Assembly: GCF_011604685.1 (NCBI RefSeq)
Contig: NZ_CP050063.1
Coordinates: 1,014,501 to 1,078,500, forward strand
DNA from: Spirosoma aureum
GTDB lineage: Bacteria; Bacteroidota; Bacteroidia; Cytophagales; Spirosomataceae
Length of the DNA stretch: 64,000 nucleotides
Direction of reading: 5' to 3'
The stretch's first letter is position 1. Every line of letters begins with the position of its first letter. The position numbers were made by a program, and so were the translations under genes. Shown here piece by piece: positions 36,635-45,857 of the stretch. Under the pieces are notes generated by a model, which was not told the origin of the DNA, made no database searches, and was given only the letters and a program-made list of their open reading frames with translations.

Positions 36635-36985
36635 TTAGTTTAGAGGGAGCTGTTTCTGCGTGAACAGATTCATATCCAGGCGCAAACAGGCCAGATTTAA
36701 TCCTCGAAGGAGTCGATGCCGATCGTTTGCATTCAGGTGTAACCCAACGGCCTGAAAACCTACCTGTGCCGTTGTATCACGCACATCGAGCAGGTTCACT
36801 ACATAATGGGGTGCTGTTGGTAAACCCGCCAGTCGGGTAACCAGCGCATGCAAATCGGTTAGTGTAAGGGCCAATGCCACACCCTGGAAATAAAGCTCAA
36901 TTTCTCCGCAGCACCTGCACTGAGCCAGTAGTAAACCAGGTTCATCGACTAAGATACGGTGAGAAGATTGTGAGTCAGCGATCAT
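36635..36985 (-). CDS. CxxC family protein, second of a tandem trio
   Basis: 116 residues with CRCCG at about residues 23-27 and the aligned segment IELYFQGVALALTLTDLHALV. The rest is amphipathic, with TAQVGFQAVGLHLNANDRHRLLRGLNLA near the end. It is a clear relative of its two neighbours. The stop of the first member lies 22 bases upstream and the third member starts 8 bases downstream, so the three are co-transcribed. Confidence 0.6.
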   Translation of the reverse strand: MIADSQSSHRILVDEPGLLLAQCRCCGEIELYFQGVALALTLTDLHALVTRLAGLPTAPHYVVNLLDVRDTTAQVGFQAVGLHLNANDRHRLLRGLNLACLRLDMNLFTQKQLPLN

Positions 36986-37007
36986 GGACTTTGGGATTTT
37001 TGACGGC

Positions 37008-37358
37008 TCAGTTCAGGCGGCTCAGTTCCAGAATGCGTTCGGCCTCCAGTATAGGAGCTGCCTCGGTTAGAAGCGAACAGAGATTAGCCAAATCTGCTTC
37101 CGAAAACAGCAGGAAGTAGTTTGGCACTGGGGTTGCCAAAATCAACTTCTTACCATGAGTGGTGCAAAAGGGACGCATGGTCAGCCGGTCAGCGATCAGT
37201 TTGGTAAAGGCGCCAATCTGATCGAGTGTAAGGCAAAACAGCGAATTCTGAAACGCAACGTTGATCGTGCGGCAACCTTCACACATTCCTACGTACCCAA
37301 ATTCGTTCTCGGCAAAAGTTCTAAACGATCCGCCGTCGTGGTGATGGTTGTGATTCAT
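37008..37358 (-). CDS. CxxC family protein with His-rich start, first of a tandem trio
   Basis: 116 residues. The start MNHNHHHDGG is a His-rich tag that could bind metal. The shared core is CEGCRTINVAFQNSLFCLTLDQIGAFTK at about residues 26-53. Closest to the family I remember as DUF6686. It heads the operon. About 67 bases upstream of its start are two 9-base direct repeats spaced like a LytTR operator. Function unknown. Confidence 0.62.
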   Translation of the reverse strand: MNHNHHHDGGSFRTFAENEFGYVGMCEGCRTINVAFQNSLFCLTLDQIGAFTKLIADRLTMRPFCTTHGKKLILATPVPNYFLLFSEADLANLCSLLTEAAPILEAERILELSRLN

Positions 37359-37424
37359 AACAAAAGCGACTAATCAGGAAGTTTTGATTTGAGCGGTTTT
37401 GTGCCTAAGCGGACGACCTGACCA

Positions 37425-37454
37425 AACAAGGGTCAGTCGCCACCAAACAACGGT
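37425..37454 (-). promoter_or_regulatory. direct repeat with LytTR-operator spacing
   Basis: Read on the minus strand, ACCGTTGTT (37446-37454) and ACCCTTGTT (37425-37433) are separated by 12 bases, so their starts are 21 bases apart. The published LytTR half-site is WMMGTTNRK with a 12-13 base gap; the two fit at 8 and 7 of 9 positions. They lie 67 bases before the trio's first ATG. Confidence 0.45.
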
Positions 37455-37761
37455 ACATACCCATAGAGCTTTGATCAAAAACCTGGTAGATTCAGGGCAT
37501 CGAAAAACTAGAGGTTATGGCACAAACGTATTTCTTATTTATAATTATTCCAAATAATCGCCATTATTATTTAGATTGAATATAAATAGATTTCGTAAAT
37601 CCTGTTTGGATAAGATTGAGTTTCAACCTGGAGGGTGAATCAAAAGCCAGTTCTCTGAATCACTTTCCTAATGATGTCCTGGTCAGTTTTATATAACTCA
37701 GGCCAGGGATTCATCATAAATTACCTCTCGTTTAATGCCCTGATTCTTATTGTTCTAAACG

Positions 37762-37792
37762 ACAACGGGAGGCCTGAAAGGCCTCCCGTTGT
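37762..37792. terminator. 14-bp terminator hairpin behind the M3 peptidase gene
   Basis: ACAACGGGAGGCCT (37762-37775) pairs perfectly with AGGCCTCCCGTTGT (37779-37792) across a GAA loop. It lies 25 bases after the M3 gene stop (minus strand), and T-rich sequence follows in that direction. The 300 bases before the trio show nothing else of note. Confidence 0.8.
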
Positions 37793-37817
37793 GCAATGAT
37801 TAATACTCCTCCCTAGA

Positions 37818-39971
37818 TTATACGTCCTTCATTAACCCACGTCGGCGAAGCAGGGGCTTAATATCAGGTTCACCACCCCGGAATTTGCGGTATAGTGTCA
37901 TCGGGTCCTCGGTGCCGCCCCGTTCGAGAATGTTTTTACGAAACGATTGGGCTGACTTGGCATCAAACAACCCCTTTTGTTTGAACACCTCGAAGGCATC
38001 GGCATCGAGCACCGCCGACCAGATGTAACTGTAATAACCCGCTGAATAGCCACCCGAGAAAATGTGCTGAAAGTAGGTGCTCCGATAGCGCGGAGGAATC
38101 TGATCGATCAGGCCAATCTTATCCATTGCCTGTTTCTCGAAGGCTACTACATCCGATGGAGCCTGACCAGGCTTAAGCGTATGGTAGGCCATATCGAGCA
38201 GCGAAGCAGCCAAATACTCACTGGTTTCAAAGCCCTGATTGAACAGACTGCTCCGTTTGATCTTGTCGACGAGCGCATCAGGAATGACAGCGCCCGTTTG
38301 GTAATGTTTGGCAAATAGTTTCAGCATTTCGGGTTCAACGGCCCAGTTTTCCATAATCTGCGACGGTAGTTCTACAAAATCACGGGGCACCGATGTACCT
38401 GACTGGCTGCCATAATGAACATTTGACAGCAACCCGTGCAGAGCGTGGCCAAACTCGTGGAAGAAAGTACTGGTTTCGTTTAAGGTCAGCAGCGCGGGCG
38501 CATTGCCACTCGGTTTGGAAAAATTGCAGACTATGGAAACAACCGGTGTTATTTTCTTGCCATTTTCGACTTCCTGCCGCCGATAGCTGGTCATCCAGGC
38601 ACCACCGCGTTTGCTGGCTCTTGGGTAAAAATCCATATAGATCAACCCCAGAGGCCGTCCATCGGCCTCTTTAACCTCATATGCCATGGCATCTGGGTGA
38701 TACACCGGCACGTCGGTACGACGCTCGAAGAGCAGGCCATAGAGCCGGTTGGTCAGCATGAAAATACCCTCCCGCACACTTTCCAGAGAGAAGTAAGGGC
38801 GTAATTCCTGCTCGTCGAGGGCGAACTTTTCTTTACGTAGTTTCTCGGCATAATAGCGCCAGTCCCAACTGGCCAGTTTCTCGCCTTTGTCCTGGCCAGT
38901 AACCGCTTCTTTGTTCATCATCGCCTGCAGGTCGGCGGCTTCCTGCCTGGCAACAGGGACGGTTGCCGACCAAAGTTGATTCAACAATTGAGCCACCTTC
39001 TCCGGGGTTTGGGCCATGCTTTCTTCCAGGACATAAGCGGCATGGTTGTCGTAACCCAGCAACTGGGCTTTTTCTGCCCGTAGAGCCACCATGTTTGCCA
39101 TGATCGCCTTGTTGTCATGCTCGTCATTGTGATTGCCCCGTTCGAGGTAGGCCCGGAAAATTTTCTCCCGCAGGCTTCGGTTGTCAGCGTATTGCAAAAA
39201 CGGCATAATGCTCGGATTTTGCAGGGTGAACACCCACTGCGGAGCCGACTTGCTGTCTGCCAGATTTCGTTTCCTGGCTTCCTCAGCGGCTGCGGCTACG
39301 ACTGAAGCGGGCAAACCACTCAGATCTTCAGCTTTGTCGATGACCAGCGTATAGGCATTATTTTCAGCCAGCAGATTCTGGCCAAACTTCAGTGTCAGTA
39401 CAGACAGTTCGCCGTTAATTTGCCGCAGGCGATCCTGTTTATCAAGGGTCAATGCCGCACCATTCCGCACAAAGTTCTTATACATCTTTTCGAGCAACCG
39501 CAGTTGATCACCCGACAGCTTGAGTTTGCTACGATCTTCATAAACGGTTTTCACTCGCTTAAATAACACCGGATTGAGCATTACATCGTCGCTGTGTTTG
39601 GCTAGTTTGGGAGCTACCGTCTGGGCAATTTTCTGTAATTGATCATTGGTATTTGCCCCATTGAGATTACCCAAAACAATATTGACCCGACGGAGTAAAT
39701 CACCACTGGTTTCCACCGCTTCGATGGTGTTGGCAAAGGTTGGGGCCGTTGTCTGTTTGGTGATGGTTGCCATTTCGGCTGTTTGCTGCCGGATACCCTC
39801 CTCGATCGCTGGCTCAAAATGCTCAGGCTTAATCTGATCGAAGGGCGGAACACCAAACGGCGTATTATAGGGGGTAAAGAACGGATTCGTCGCGGAATCG
39901 ACCAGATCGACGTCAGGTGCAAAGGCTGTCATCAGGATAGTCAGCGCTAATAGAGTTAGTCCAAATTTCAT
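37818..39971 (-). CDS. M3-family zinc metallopeptidase (oligopeptidase, Dcp-like)
   Basis: About 717 residues, starting at MKFGLT, the Met of a signal peptide ending near TAFAPD; a start 9 codons upstream is less likely. The catalytic zinc motif is FFHEFGHALHGL, around residue 490, with the downstream Glu ligand expected about 25 residues on (PSQIMENWA). The helical M3 fold is intact to its end. The enzyme should cut short peptides as a dipeptidyl carboxypeptidase or oligopeptidase in the periplasm, since it is exported. It is monocistronic with a strong terminator. Confidence 0.88.
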   Translation of the reverse strand: MKFGLTLLALTILMTAFAPDVDLVDSATNPFFTPYNTPFGVPPFDQIKPEHFEPAIEEGIRQQTAEMATITKQTTAPTFANTIEAVETSGDLLRRVNIVLGNLNGANTNDQLQKIAQTVAPKLAKHSDDVMLNPVLFKRVKTVYEDRSKLKLSGDQLRLLEKMYKNFVRNGAALTLDKQDRLRQINGELSVLTLKFGQNLLAENNAYTLVIDKAEDLSGLPASVVAAAAEEARKRNLADSKSAPQWVFTLQNPSIMPFLQYADNRSLREKIFRAYLERGNHNDEHDNKAIMANMVALRAEKAQLLGYDNHAAYVLEESMAQTPEKVAQLLNQLWSATVPVARQEAADLQAMMNKEAVTGQDKGEKLASWDWRYYAEKLRKEKFALDEQELRPYFSLESVREGIFMLTNRLYGLLFERRTDVPVYHPDAMAYEVKEADGRPLGLIYMDFYPRASKRGGAWMTSYRRQEVENGKKITPVVSIVCNFSKPSGNAPALLTLNETSTFFHEFGHALHGLLSNVHYGSQSGTSVPRDFVELPSQIMENWAVEPEMLKLFAKHYQTGAVIPDALVDKIKRSSLFNQGFETSEYLAASLLDMAYHTLKPGQAPSDVVAFEKQAMDKIGLIDQIPPRYRSTYFQHIFSGGYSAGYYSYIWSAVLDADAFEVFKQKGLFDAKSAQSFRKNILERGGTEDPMTLYRKFRGGEPDIKPLLRRRGLMKDV

Positions 39972-40375
39972 TTGACTGAGAGGGTTGTCACTATTCAAGA
40001 GATATTCTGTAAAAATAACATACCCCTTTCACAAGGTTATCAATTATATCCATATCATCCAGGTTTTAATATGCCGAAAGCAGCTTTAGAACACGATTCT
40101 CGCGTATTTCAAACTACTACTCATTCTGGCCCTGTTGCACTAACTCCTTGTATTTACCTTTCTAAGCTATACTTATAAGGGCACATTTTAGTCTGAGATT
40201 ATATAGATAGCTTATAAATCACCTTGCAGCGTTTTACAACAGCTTCAACACATAGACAGTAAATCAGGAAGTAGTCAAGTACGTTAAATACTGTTAATTT
40301 CTTCTAATTATGGTTACTTATAGCATACTTTAGTGTCAACAATAGCATTATATCTACTTCTTAAGTTAACTGATT
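39972..40375. other. gene-free gap
   Basis: About 400 bases between divergent genes. A 68-codon plus-strand frame at its left edge lacks any recognisable pattern and is not called. No repeats or strong hairpins seen. It must hold both promoters. Confidence 0.5.
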
Positions 40376-40882
40376 ATGAGGCAAATTTTAATCCTTCTTT
40401 ACGTGTGCTTACCCTTAATTGGGCAAGCTCAAAAGGCCGATAAAAAAAGCTCCTTTAGATCACGCAATACTATTTACTTAGAAGGCTTAGGGTCAGGCGG
40501 TTTTTACTCAATAAATTACGAGCGACTTTTGCTCTTGAAAGAAAAACAGGCTTATGGATTTCGGGTGGGCACCTCCTATTTTGGACACAGCCCTGGCAAT
40601 CTAATCCTGATCGGTGAGTTGTTTACTTTAGTTGGAAAAGGCAATCATCATGGTGATTTTGGTATTGGGCTAACGGGAGTTACCAGGAATAATATTGAAT
40701 CTGCCCCCTTTGGTTTAAGGAAAAACTTGTTGTTAGCTGTCCCTCGTCTAAGTTATCGGTACCAAAAACCAACTGGCGGTCTACTGTTACGAGCTGGTTA
40801 TACGCCTATTATTGAATTGAATAGGCATATTACCAATCCATTTGGACCCTGGTTCGGTCTTGCTATAGGATATGGTTTCTAA
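40376..40882 (+). CDS. outer-membrane beta-barrel protein, unknown
   Basis: 168 residues with a signal peptide ending in IGQAQ. The rest alternates polar and hydrophobic residues as in a small barrel (TIYLEGLGSGGFYSINYERLL, later LLRAGYTPIIEL) and ends in the aromatic-rich FGLAIGYGF. Proteins of this size with this pattern are common in Bacteroidota and unnamed. No operon partner is visible. Confidence 0.6.
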   Translation: MRQILILLYVCLPLIGQAQKADKKSSFRSRNTIYLEGLGSGGFYSINYERLLLLKEKQAYGFRVGTSYFGHSPGNLILIGELFTLVGKGNHHGDFGIGLTGVTRNNIESAPFGLRKNLLLAVPRLSYRYQKPTGGLLLRAGYTPIIELNRHITNPFGPWFGLAIGYGF

Positions 40883-40990
40883 ACTGATTAGCATGTCAAA
40901 AGCATCGCTACTACTCGACTCACTGAACGACCCGTTTACTGTTGCAGCAGCCACAGCACTTATGCAACAGTTATACTAAATTTATTGACC

Positions 40991-41144
40991 ATGAAGTTTT
41001 TCCTTCTATTGCCCCTATTGATAGCAATAATGTGTCGCTCATTCGGGCAAAAAAGCATATCTACTGTCGTAACGAGAATATGAAAGCAAGGAGTGGTTAA
41101 TCCCTGCATTTTTTGTCGTACCGAATAGCTATTCACGCTTCTAA
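40991..41144 (+). pseudogene. remnant of an exported protein gene
   Basis: ATG at 40991 opens a clear signal peptide (MKFFLLLPLLIAIMC ending FGQ), but the frame stops at 41081-41083 after 30 residues. A shifted frame continues as EWLIPAFFVVPNSYSRF to a stop at 41142. This looks like a frameshifted and truncated secreted protein. Confidence 0.5.
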
Positions 41145-41200
41145 AACGCCTGTTGCTACGGGAAGATAGATGGGTACCAACTGAAGTCGTGACACACATT

Positions 41201-41563
41201 CTACCATTGTTGAATAATTAAACCAAGTTGCTTATCGATTAAAGCGAATTCTTTCGCTCCCCAGGGGGGAAGTGTAATTTTATTTAAATTGGGATGGAGA
41301 AACTCAAGATAAGTAGATGCTATCTTTTGGTAGGCCGCTTCGATATCATCGGTTACTAATCTAAATTCAGGATTATGTTCCTGAGCTAACTTCGCATTTT
41401 CAAAAAGACTAATACGTAACCCATTTTTTTCAATCACACAAAATGGCTTGGCGGTGCCTAATTCATTATGTTCGATCGTAAATTCAAGGCAATTGACGAA
41501 TAATTTTAAATCATCGTTAATATCCTTGTAAAACACATTCGGAACTATTTTGGTGAATTTCAT
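41201..41563 (-). CDS. VOC (glyoxalase-fold) family protein
   Basis: 120 residues, two beta-alpha-beta-beta-beta halves of the VOC fold: MKFTKIVPNVFYKDINDDLKLFVNCLEFT opens the first half, and FALIDKQLGLIIQQW closes the second. Metal-dependent glyoxalases have His/Glu ligands that I do not see clearly here, so this may be a binding protein or an enzyme of another specificity. Alone on the minus strand; the 318 bases to its left hold a secreted-protein remnant. Confidence 0.7.
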   Translation of the reverse strand: MKFTKIVPNVFYKDINDDLKLFVNCLEFTIEHNELGTAKPFCVIEKNGLRISLFENAKLAQEHNPEFRLVTDDIEAAYQKIASTYLEFLHPNLNKITLPPWGAKEFALIDKQLGLIIQQW

Positions 41564-41682
41564 AACCGCTAGCTTTTGTTTTAATCACGACTCGAAGTCA
41601 AAGCGCGAAGATTATTGAGGTAAGGTGCTTGCGGGCTTTTTCTATATAAAACGTAGGATTATTAACTAATTATTCAACGTAC

Positions 41683-42654
41683 CTATTCGCGTTTTGCTCG
41701 GGACTTAATATGGCTTTGCGCCATTCGATACACCTGTGCAATGAACTTTTCCTGACTTGTCCCAGAAAGGTTTGGGTCTAGTTTATCCTTAGTTTCTTTT
41801 ATGATTTGTGCCAATGGTTTTCCTTTTCTGTATAAGATCATTACCTGATCGCGAATGAAAGCTAGTAAGTTTCGATAGACAAGTAATTCTTTTTTGGAAC
41901 ACAGTGGACCATGTCCGGGAATAAACCGGGTATTATCGTCTGCACGAGCTAGTAGCGTATCAACGGCTTCAATCATGCTAAAAATATTCCCACCTGCGTC
42001 TTCATCAATCACGGGTAGGCCGTAGGTGACGAAAATATCACCAGTATGATAGATATCTGCTCGTTTAAAATGGACTACTGCATCGCCATCGGTGTGGGCA
42101 TTTTTGAAGTACAACAACTCAATGGTTTCATTGCCTTCATGAAATTCAGCCTTATCGGTAAAGGTTATGGTAGGAAGTGCCTGAGCGGGATAGGGCTGTT
42201 GAACTTCGTATACGTGACCACGAATCACTTGTTTAGCCATCATGCGAAGCCGGGTGTTGGCATGGGCGACAATCGGAATCTTTTCAGCACCAAAAGCAAT
42301 ATTGCCGTTGGTATGGTCGAAATGGTAATGGGTATTAATAATTGCCTTAATGGGTTTAGACGTAATGGTCTGTAGAAGTTGCTTAATCCTGTTGGCAAGT
42401 ACAGACCACTGATTATCGATCAGATATACTCCGTTATCGCCCACAAATACCCCAGTATTACCGGCAATTCCATTGGGCGAGATAATGTAAATGTTCTCAT
42501 GGATCTTGATTAGCTTTTCTGGGATACTGCCCATTGACAAGGCCAATGTGTCAATATACTGAGTGTTCTCTTTGGGTTCTCCTGCGTCCTTAACCTGCGC
42601 TCCTGCTGGCAACGTAAGAACTAACAGACAGTATAAAGCACGTAAACCTTTCAT
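41683..42654 (-). CDS. MBL-fold metallo-hydrolase, exported
   Basis: 323 residues. A signal peptide ends in AGAQ. The beta-lactamase-fold zinc motif HYHFDH is at residues 109-114, with another His in NAHTDGDAV and in HGPLC (PGHG) further on. It resembles quorum-quenching or cyclase-like MBL hydrolases and the QmoA-type exported group; specificity cannot be set. Monocistronic; the gap upstream carries palindromic element copy C. Confidence 0.82.
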   Translation of the reverse strand: MKGLRALYCLLVLTLPAGAQVKDAGEPKENTQYIDTLALSMGSIPEKLIKIHENIYIISPNGIAGNTGVFVGDNGVYLIDNQWSVLANRIKQLLQTITSKPIKAIINTHYHFDHTNGNIAFGAEKIPIVAHANTRLRMMAKQVIRGHVYEVQQPYPAQALPTITFTDKAEFHEGNETIELLYFKNAHTDGDAVVHFKRADIYHTGDIFVTYGLPVIDEDAGGNIFSMIEAVDTLLARADDNTRFIPGHGPLCSKKELLVYRNLLAFIRDQVMILYRKGKPLAQIIKETKDKLDPNLSGTSQEKFIAQVYRMAQSHIKSRAKRE

Positions 42655-42894
42655 CTGGTTTGTGTTTTTATAAAATTTGATGAATAGATAAACCGGCCTA
42701 TTCTTAAGATCGCATTCCTACAGGTAAGAGTATATGAAGGTAGTTAAGCAGGTAAGCATGAGTCTACGTGCATTAGTTAGCAATAAAACAGTTACACCTT
42801 TATGGCTAAATCAACTACGGTACTGAATGCCAATAAAATAAATCTGCCATGCTCACTACAAACTATTTAGCGAACGGCAATCTTAATGGTATCA

Positions 42895-43014
42895 GAACTT
42901 TCGCTTCAAGCCGTGACACTGCAACTGCGGACGACGGTGGTTAACCATGACGCTCTAAAATAACAGGGCCCGCCGTGCAGTGGCACACCGCTGACGACCC
43001 TGAGCGAAATTCCT
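42895..43014. repeat. palindromic intergenic element, copy C (degenerate)
   Basis: The left arm AACTTTCGCTTCAAGCCGTGACACTGC and the right arm GTGGCACACCGCTGACGACCCTGAGCGAAATTCCT are recognisable relatives of copies A and B. The centre GGACGACGGTGGTTAACC matches the centre of copy A in inverted orientation. It ends 23 bases before the PhyH-like gene start. The remaining 240 bases of this gap show nothing else. Confidence 0.6.
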
Positions 43015-43036
43015 AATTTCATTTAGCTACAAAGCC

Positions 43037-43819
43037 ATGCTGGAAGGTTTGACTAAACAACAAATTGAACAATTTATTCGTGATGGATTTGTTCGCATCG
43101 ATAACGCATTTTCTGAAGAGAATGCGCAGGAAGTGAGAGACATCCTTTGGCAGGATTTGCCCTGTGATCATAATAACCCTGATACCTGGACAAAACCCGT
43201 AATACGACTTGGCATGTACGGCCAGGAGCCTTTTGTTCGGGCGGCTAATACGGACGTGCTTCATCGCGCATTTGACCAGTTAGTCGGCTTCGGAAAGTGG
43301 ATTACCTGTAAAAATATGGGGACGTTTCCTGTCCGTTTTCCGTCAAACGAGGAGCCCGATGATACGGGCTGGCATGTAGATGCCAGTTTTCCGGGGGCTG
43401 ATCCTGCCAACTATTTAGAATGGCGAATTAATGTGCGGTCAAAAGGTCGTGCTTTACTCATGTTGTTTCTGTTTTCGGATAGTACGGAAGACGATGCCCC
43501 CACCCGAATCCGTACAGGGTCGCATCTGGATGTTGCCCGATTACTGGCAGAAACAGGAGAAACAGGGCTTTCTTTTATGGAGCTTGCCGGTAAACTGGCG
43601 CAATTACCTCGACGAAATGAAACAATGGCCATCGGAAAAGCTGGTACGGTTTATCTGTGTCATCCTTTTCTGGCTCACGCGGCTCAGGCTCACCGGGGTA
43701 AAGAACCAAGATTCTTAGCACAGCCACCCTTATTGCTCCGCAATGAGTTGACGATTTCAGGCTCAGAAGTAGGCTACACGCCTGTAGAAGAAGCTATACG
43801 TATTGGTCTGGGAAATTAA
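43037..43819 (+). CDS. phytanoyl-CoA dioxygenase (PhyH)-like protein
   Basis: 260 residues of the non-haem iron, 2-oxoglutarate oxygenase fold. The iron ligand pair HVD is at residues 113-115 (GWHVDASF), and the distal His with an Arg for 2-oxoglutarate appears in HPFLAHAAQAHRGKEPR near 218. Such enzymes hydroxylate diverse small molecules; the substrate is unknown. Complete and unlinked; a palindromic element lies just upstream. Confidence 0.82.
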   Translation: MLEGLTKQQIEQFIRDGFVRIDNAFSEENAQEVRDILWQDLPCDHNNPDTWTKPVIRLGMYGQEPFVRAANTDVLHRAFDQLVGFGKWITCKNMGTFPVRFPSNEEPDDTGWHVDASFPGADPANYLEWRINVRSKGRALLMLFLFSDSTEDDAPTRIRTGSHLDVARLLAETGETGLSFMELAGKLAQLPRRNETMAIGKAGTVYLCHPFLAHAAQAHRGKEPRFLAQPPLLLRNELTISGSEVGYTPVEEAIRIGLGN

Positions 43820-44059
43820 TTGATTCATAAGTGACTGATTTTAAGGTCAAAATAAGTTACTTATCTTTTTTGGTATTAGTAAATAGTATAGCGTATATAA
43901 GTCAGATTAATCTAAAAAAGCGTATAAATGGCTTCCACTTAATAAAAGTCTTAACACATTCTTAAGACCAGTATGTACCTTACATAGTGGAAATTTAAGG
44001 CCATAACATGTTGCGGCCAGCACTGCTTAGTAAGTCTATATTCATAAAATCAGGCTAGT

Positions 44060-45763
44060 ATGAAGCGTCGAAAAACCGTCCAGATAACTTTAGTCGCTGT
44101 CCTTTTATCGACCTTATTTGTCTTTAATTCAGCGCATAGACCAGTTTTGGAAAGTAATACTGGTATAGTGCTTTGCGGATCTGGGTCCGATGGTGTCGTC
44201 AATCCGATGGAAAACGGCAAGTTCGTGGTTCCACTACCGGGTTGGGGAAACTATTCCTACAAGATTTCGACGACTACCGATAGTGCGCAGTTCTATTTTG
44301 ATCAGGGCCTGACGATGTATTACAGCTACCATATGAAGGAAGCCATGGCTTCGTTTAAAGAAGTTGCCCGTCAGGATCCCAATTGTCCAATGGCGTGGTG
44401 GGGGCAGGCATTGGCGGGAGGACCTTACTATAATGCGGCCCATACTTACACCGTTCCGCCAGGTATGACCACTATTCTGACACGCATGAACGAACTCGCC
44501 AATCGCGCCAGTCCGAAAGAGAAAAGGCTGATTCAGGTGATGAATGCCCGCTATTCGTCTGATCCGGCCGATGCTAACCGGAAAGAACTCAATCAGGCTT
44601 ATGCGTCCGCAACCAAACAACTAGTAGCTGAATTTGACGATCCGGATATTAAAATGCTCTATGTAGATGCCATCATGTTGATACATGCCTGGGATTTTTG
44701 GACAAGCGATGGTAAACCTAAAGCCTGGACTCAGGAAGTAGTAGACATCAGTGAGAATGTGCTTAAAAAATACCCGGATCATCCGGCGGCTTTACATTAT
44801 CATATCCACCTTACCGAAGCATCTAAAAATCCACAGGTGGCCCTGGCCAATGCCGATAAACTCAAAACCCAGCTTCCGGGGGTTGCGCATATGGTCCACA
44901 TGGCGAGCCATGAATACCAGCGGAATGGGCTTTTCGCTGAAGGAGTGATTGTCAATGACAAAGCAGATGTGAATTTGTTAAAGTATGATTCACTGGCAGC
45001 AAATCTCGGCCTGGTGAAACATTCACCGCATTATTTTGCAGTACAAACCTATTGTGCCTTGAGCGGGGGGATGTACGAAACTGGCCTAAGGGATGCCCTG
45101 CGGTGTCGCAAATCAGTCTCTCCTGTCGCCGGAAATACTTACGATCAGTATCTGTATATGCTGCCATCGCTAACGCTGGTCAGACTGGGTAAATGGAATG
45201 AGATTTTAGCGTCGGAGAAGCCAGCTGCAGACTGGGGGTATGCAACTCTGCTCGATCATTTCTCCCGGGGAATGGCTCTGGTGGGTATCGGGAAAATCGC
45301 TGAAGCCCAACAAGAGCAGCAACTTCTTGTGGAAGGATTAAAAGATCCAATTCTTGAAAAGCGACGTATTCCTTTCAATGCCCCGCTTCCTGTAGCCCAA
45401 ATTGCTAATCATATTCTGGAAGCCTCCATACTTTTTGCCGACAAAAAATATGAGCAGGCTGTAATAAGCCTGAATAAAGCGATTAGCCTGGAAGATCAAC
45501 TAATCTACACGGAACCTAGTGACTGGCCCATGCCAGCCAGACAATTTTTGGGTGCTTACTGGCTTGGCATGAAAAAAGCCAGCGAAGCTGAAGAAGTATA
45601 CCGTCAGGATCTGGTTCATCATCCCGGTAATGGCTGGTCTTTAGTAGGTCTTCATAAAGCCCTTAGCCTTCAGGGTAAACGAGCTGAACTGCCACAAATT
45701 GAAGCCAGTTACCGATCAGCCTTTTCGAAAGCTGAGCATATTCCCACTTCGTCTGTTTACTGA
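44060..45763 (+). CDS. exported TPR-repeat protein
   Basis: 567 residues with a signal-like N-terminus (KTVQITLVAVLLSTLFVFN). After about residue 70 it consists of helical pairs of the TPR kind: AQFYFDQGLTMYYSYHMKEAMASFKEVARQDPNCPMAWWG, then YEQAVISLNKAISLED and VYRQDLVHHPGN near the end. It probably serves as a protein-binding scaffold in the periplasm. HYHIHLTEAS and AHMVHMASHEYQRNG are His-rich but not a known motif. No partner gene is adjacent. Confidence 0.68.
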   Translation: MKRRKTVQITLVAVLLSTLFVFNSAHRPVLESNTGIVLCGSGSDGVVNPMENGKFVVPLPGWGNYSYKISTTTDSAQFYFDQGLTMYYSYHMKEAMASFKEVARQDPNCPMAWWGQALAGGPYYNAAHTYTVPPGMTTILTRMNELANRASPKEKRLIQVMNARYSSDPADANRKELNQAYASATKQLVAEFDDPDIKMLYVDAIMLIHAWDFWTSDGKPKAWTQEVVDISENVLKKYPDHPAALHYHIHLTEASKNPQVALANADKLKTQLPGVAHMVHMASHEYQRNGLFAEGVIVNDKADVNLLKYDSLAANLGLVKHSPHYFAVQTYCALSGGMYETGLRDALRCRKSVSPVAGNTYDQYLYMLPSLTLVRLGKWNEILASEKPAADWGYATLLDHFSRGMALVGIGKIAEAQQEQQLLVEGLKDPILEKRRIPFNAPLPVAQIANHILEASILFADKKYEQAVISLNKAISLEDQLIYTEPSDWPMPARQFLGAYWLGMKKASEAEEVYRQDLVHHPGNGWSLVGLHKALSLQGKRAELPQIEASYRSAFSKAEHIPTSSVY

Positions 45764-45857
45764 GCCGTTTCTACGCTTTTTGCACTTATTGCTAGCAGCT
45801 ATCAGGCAATTGCAGGGTAAAAGATACGGCTGGTTTCTAAGTCAGCCTTTGATTGAA

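Noticed and set aside
39972-40178. 68-codon plus-strand frame opposite the M3 peptidase start
   Set aside because: No recognisable pattern, no promoter, and composition like non-coding sequence.
40892-40978. 28-codon frame after the small barrel gene
   Set aside because: Too short, no signal or motif, and no promoter.
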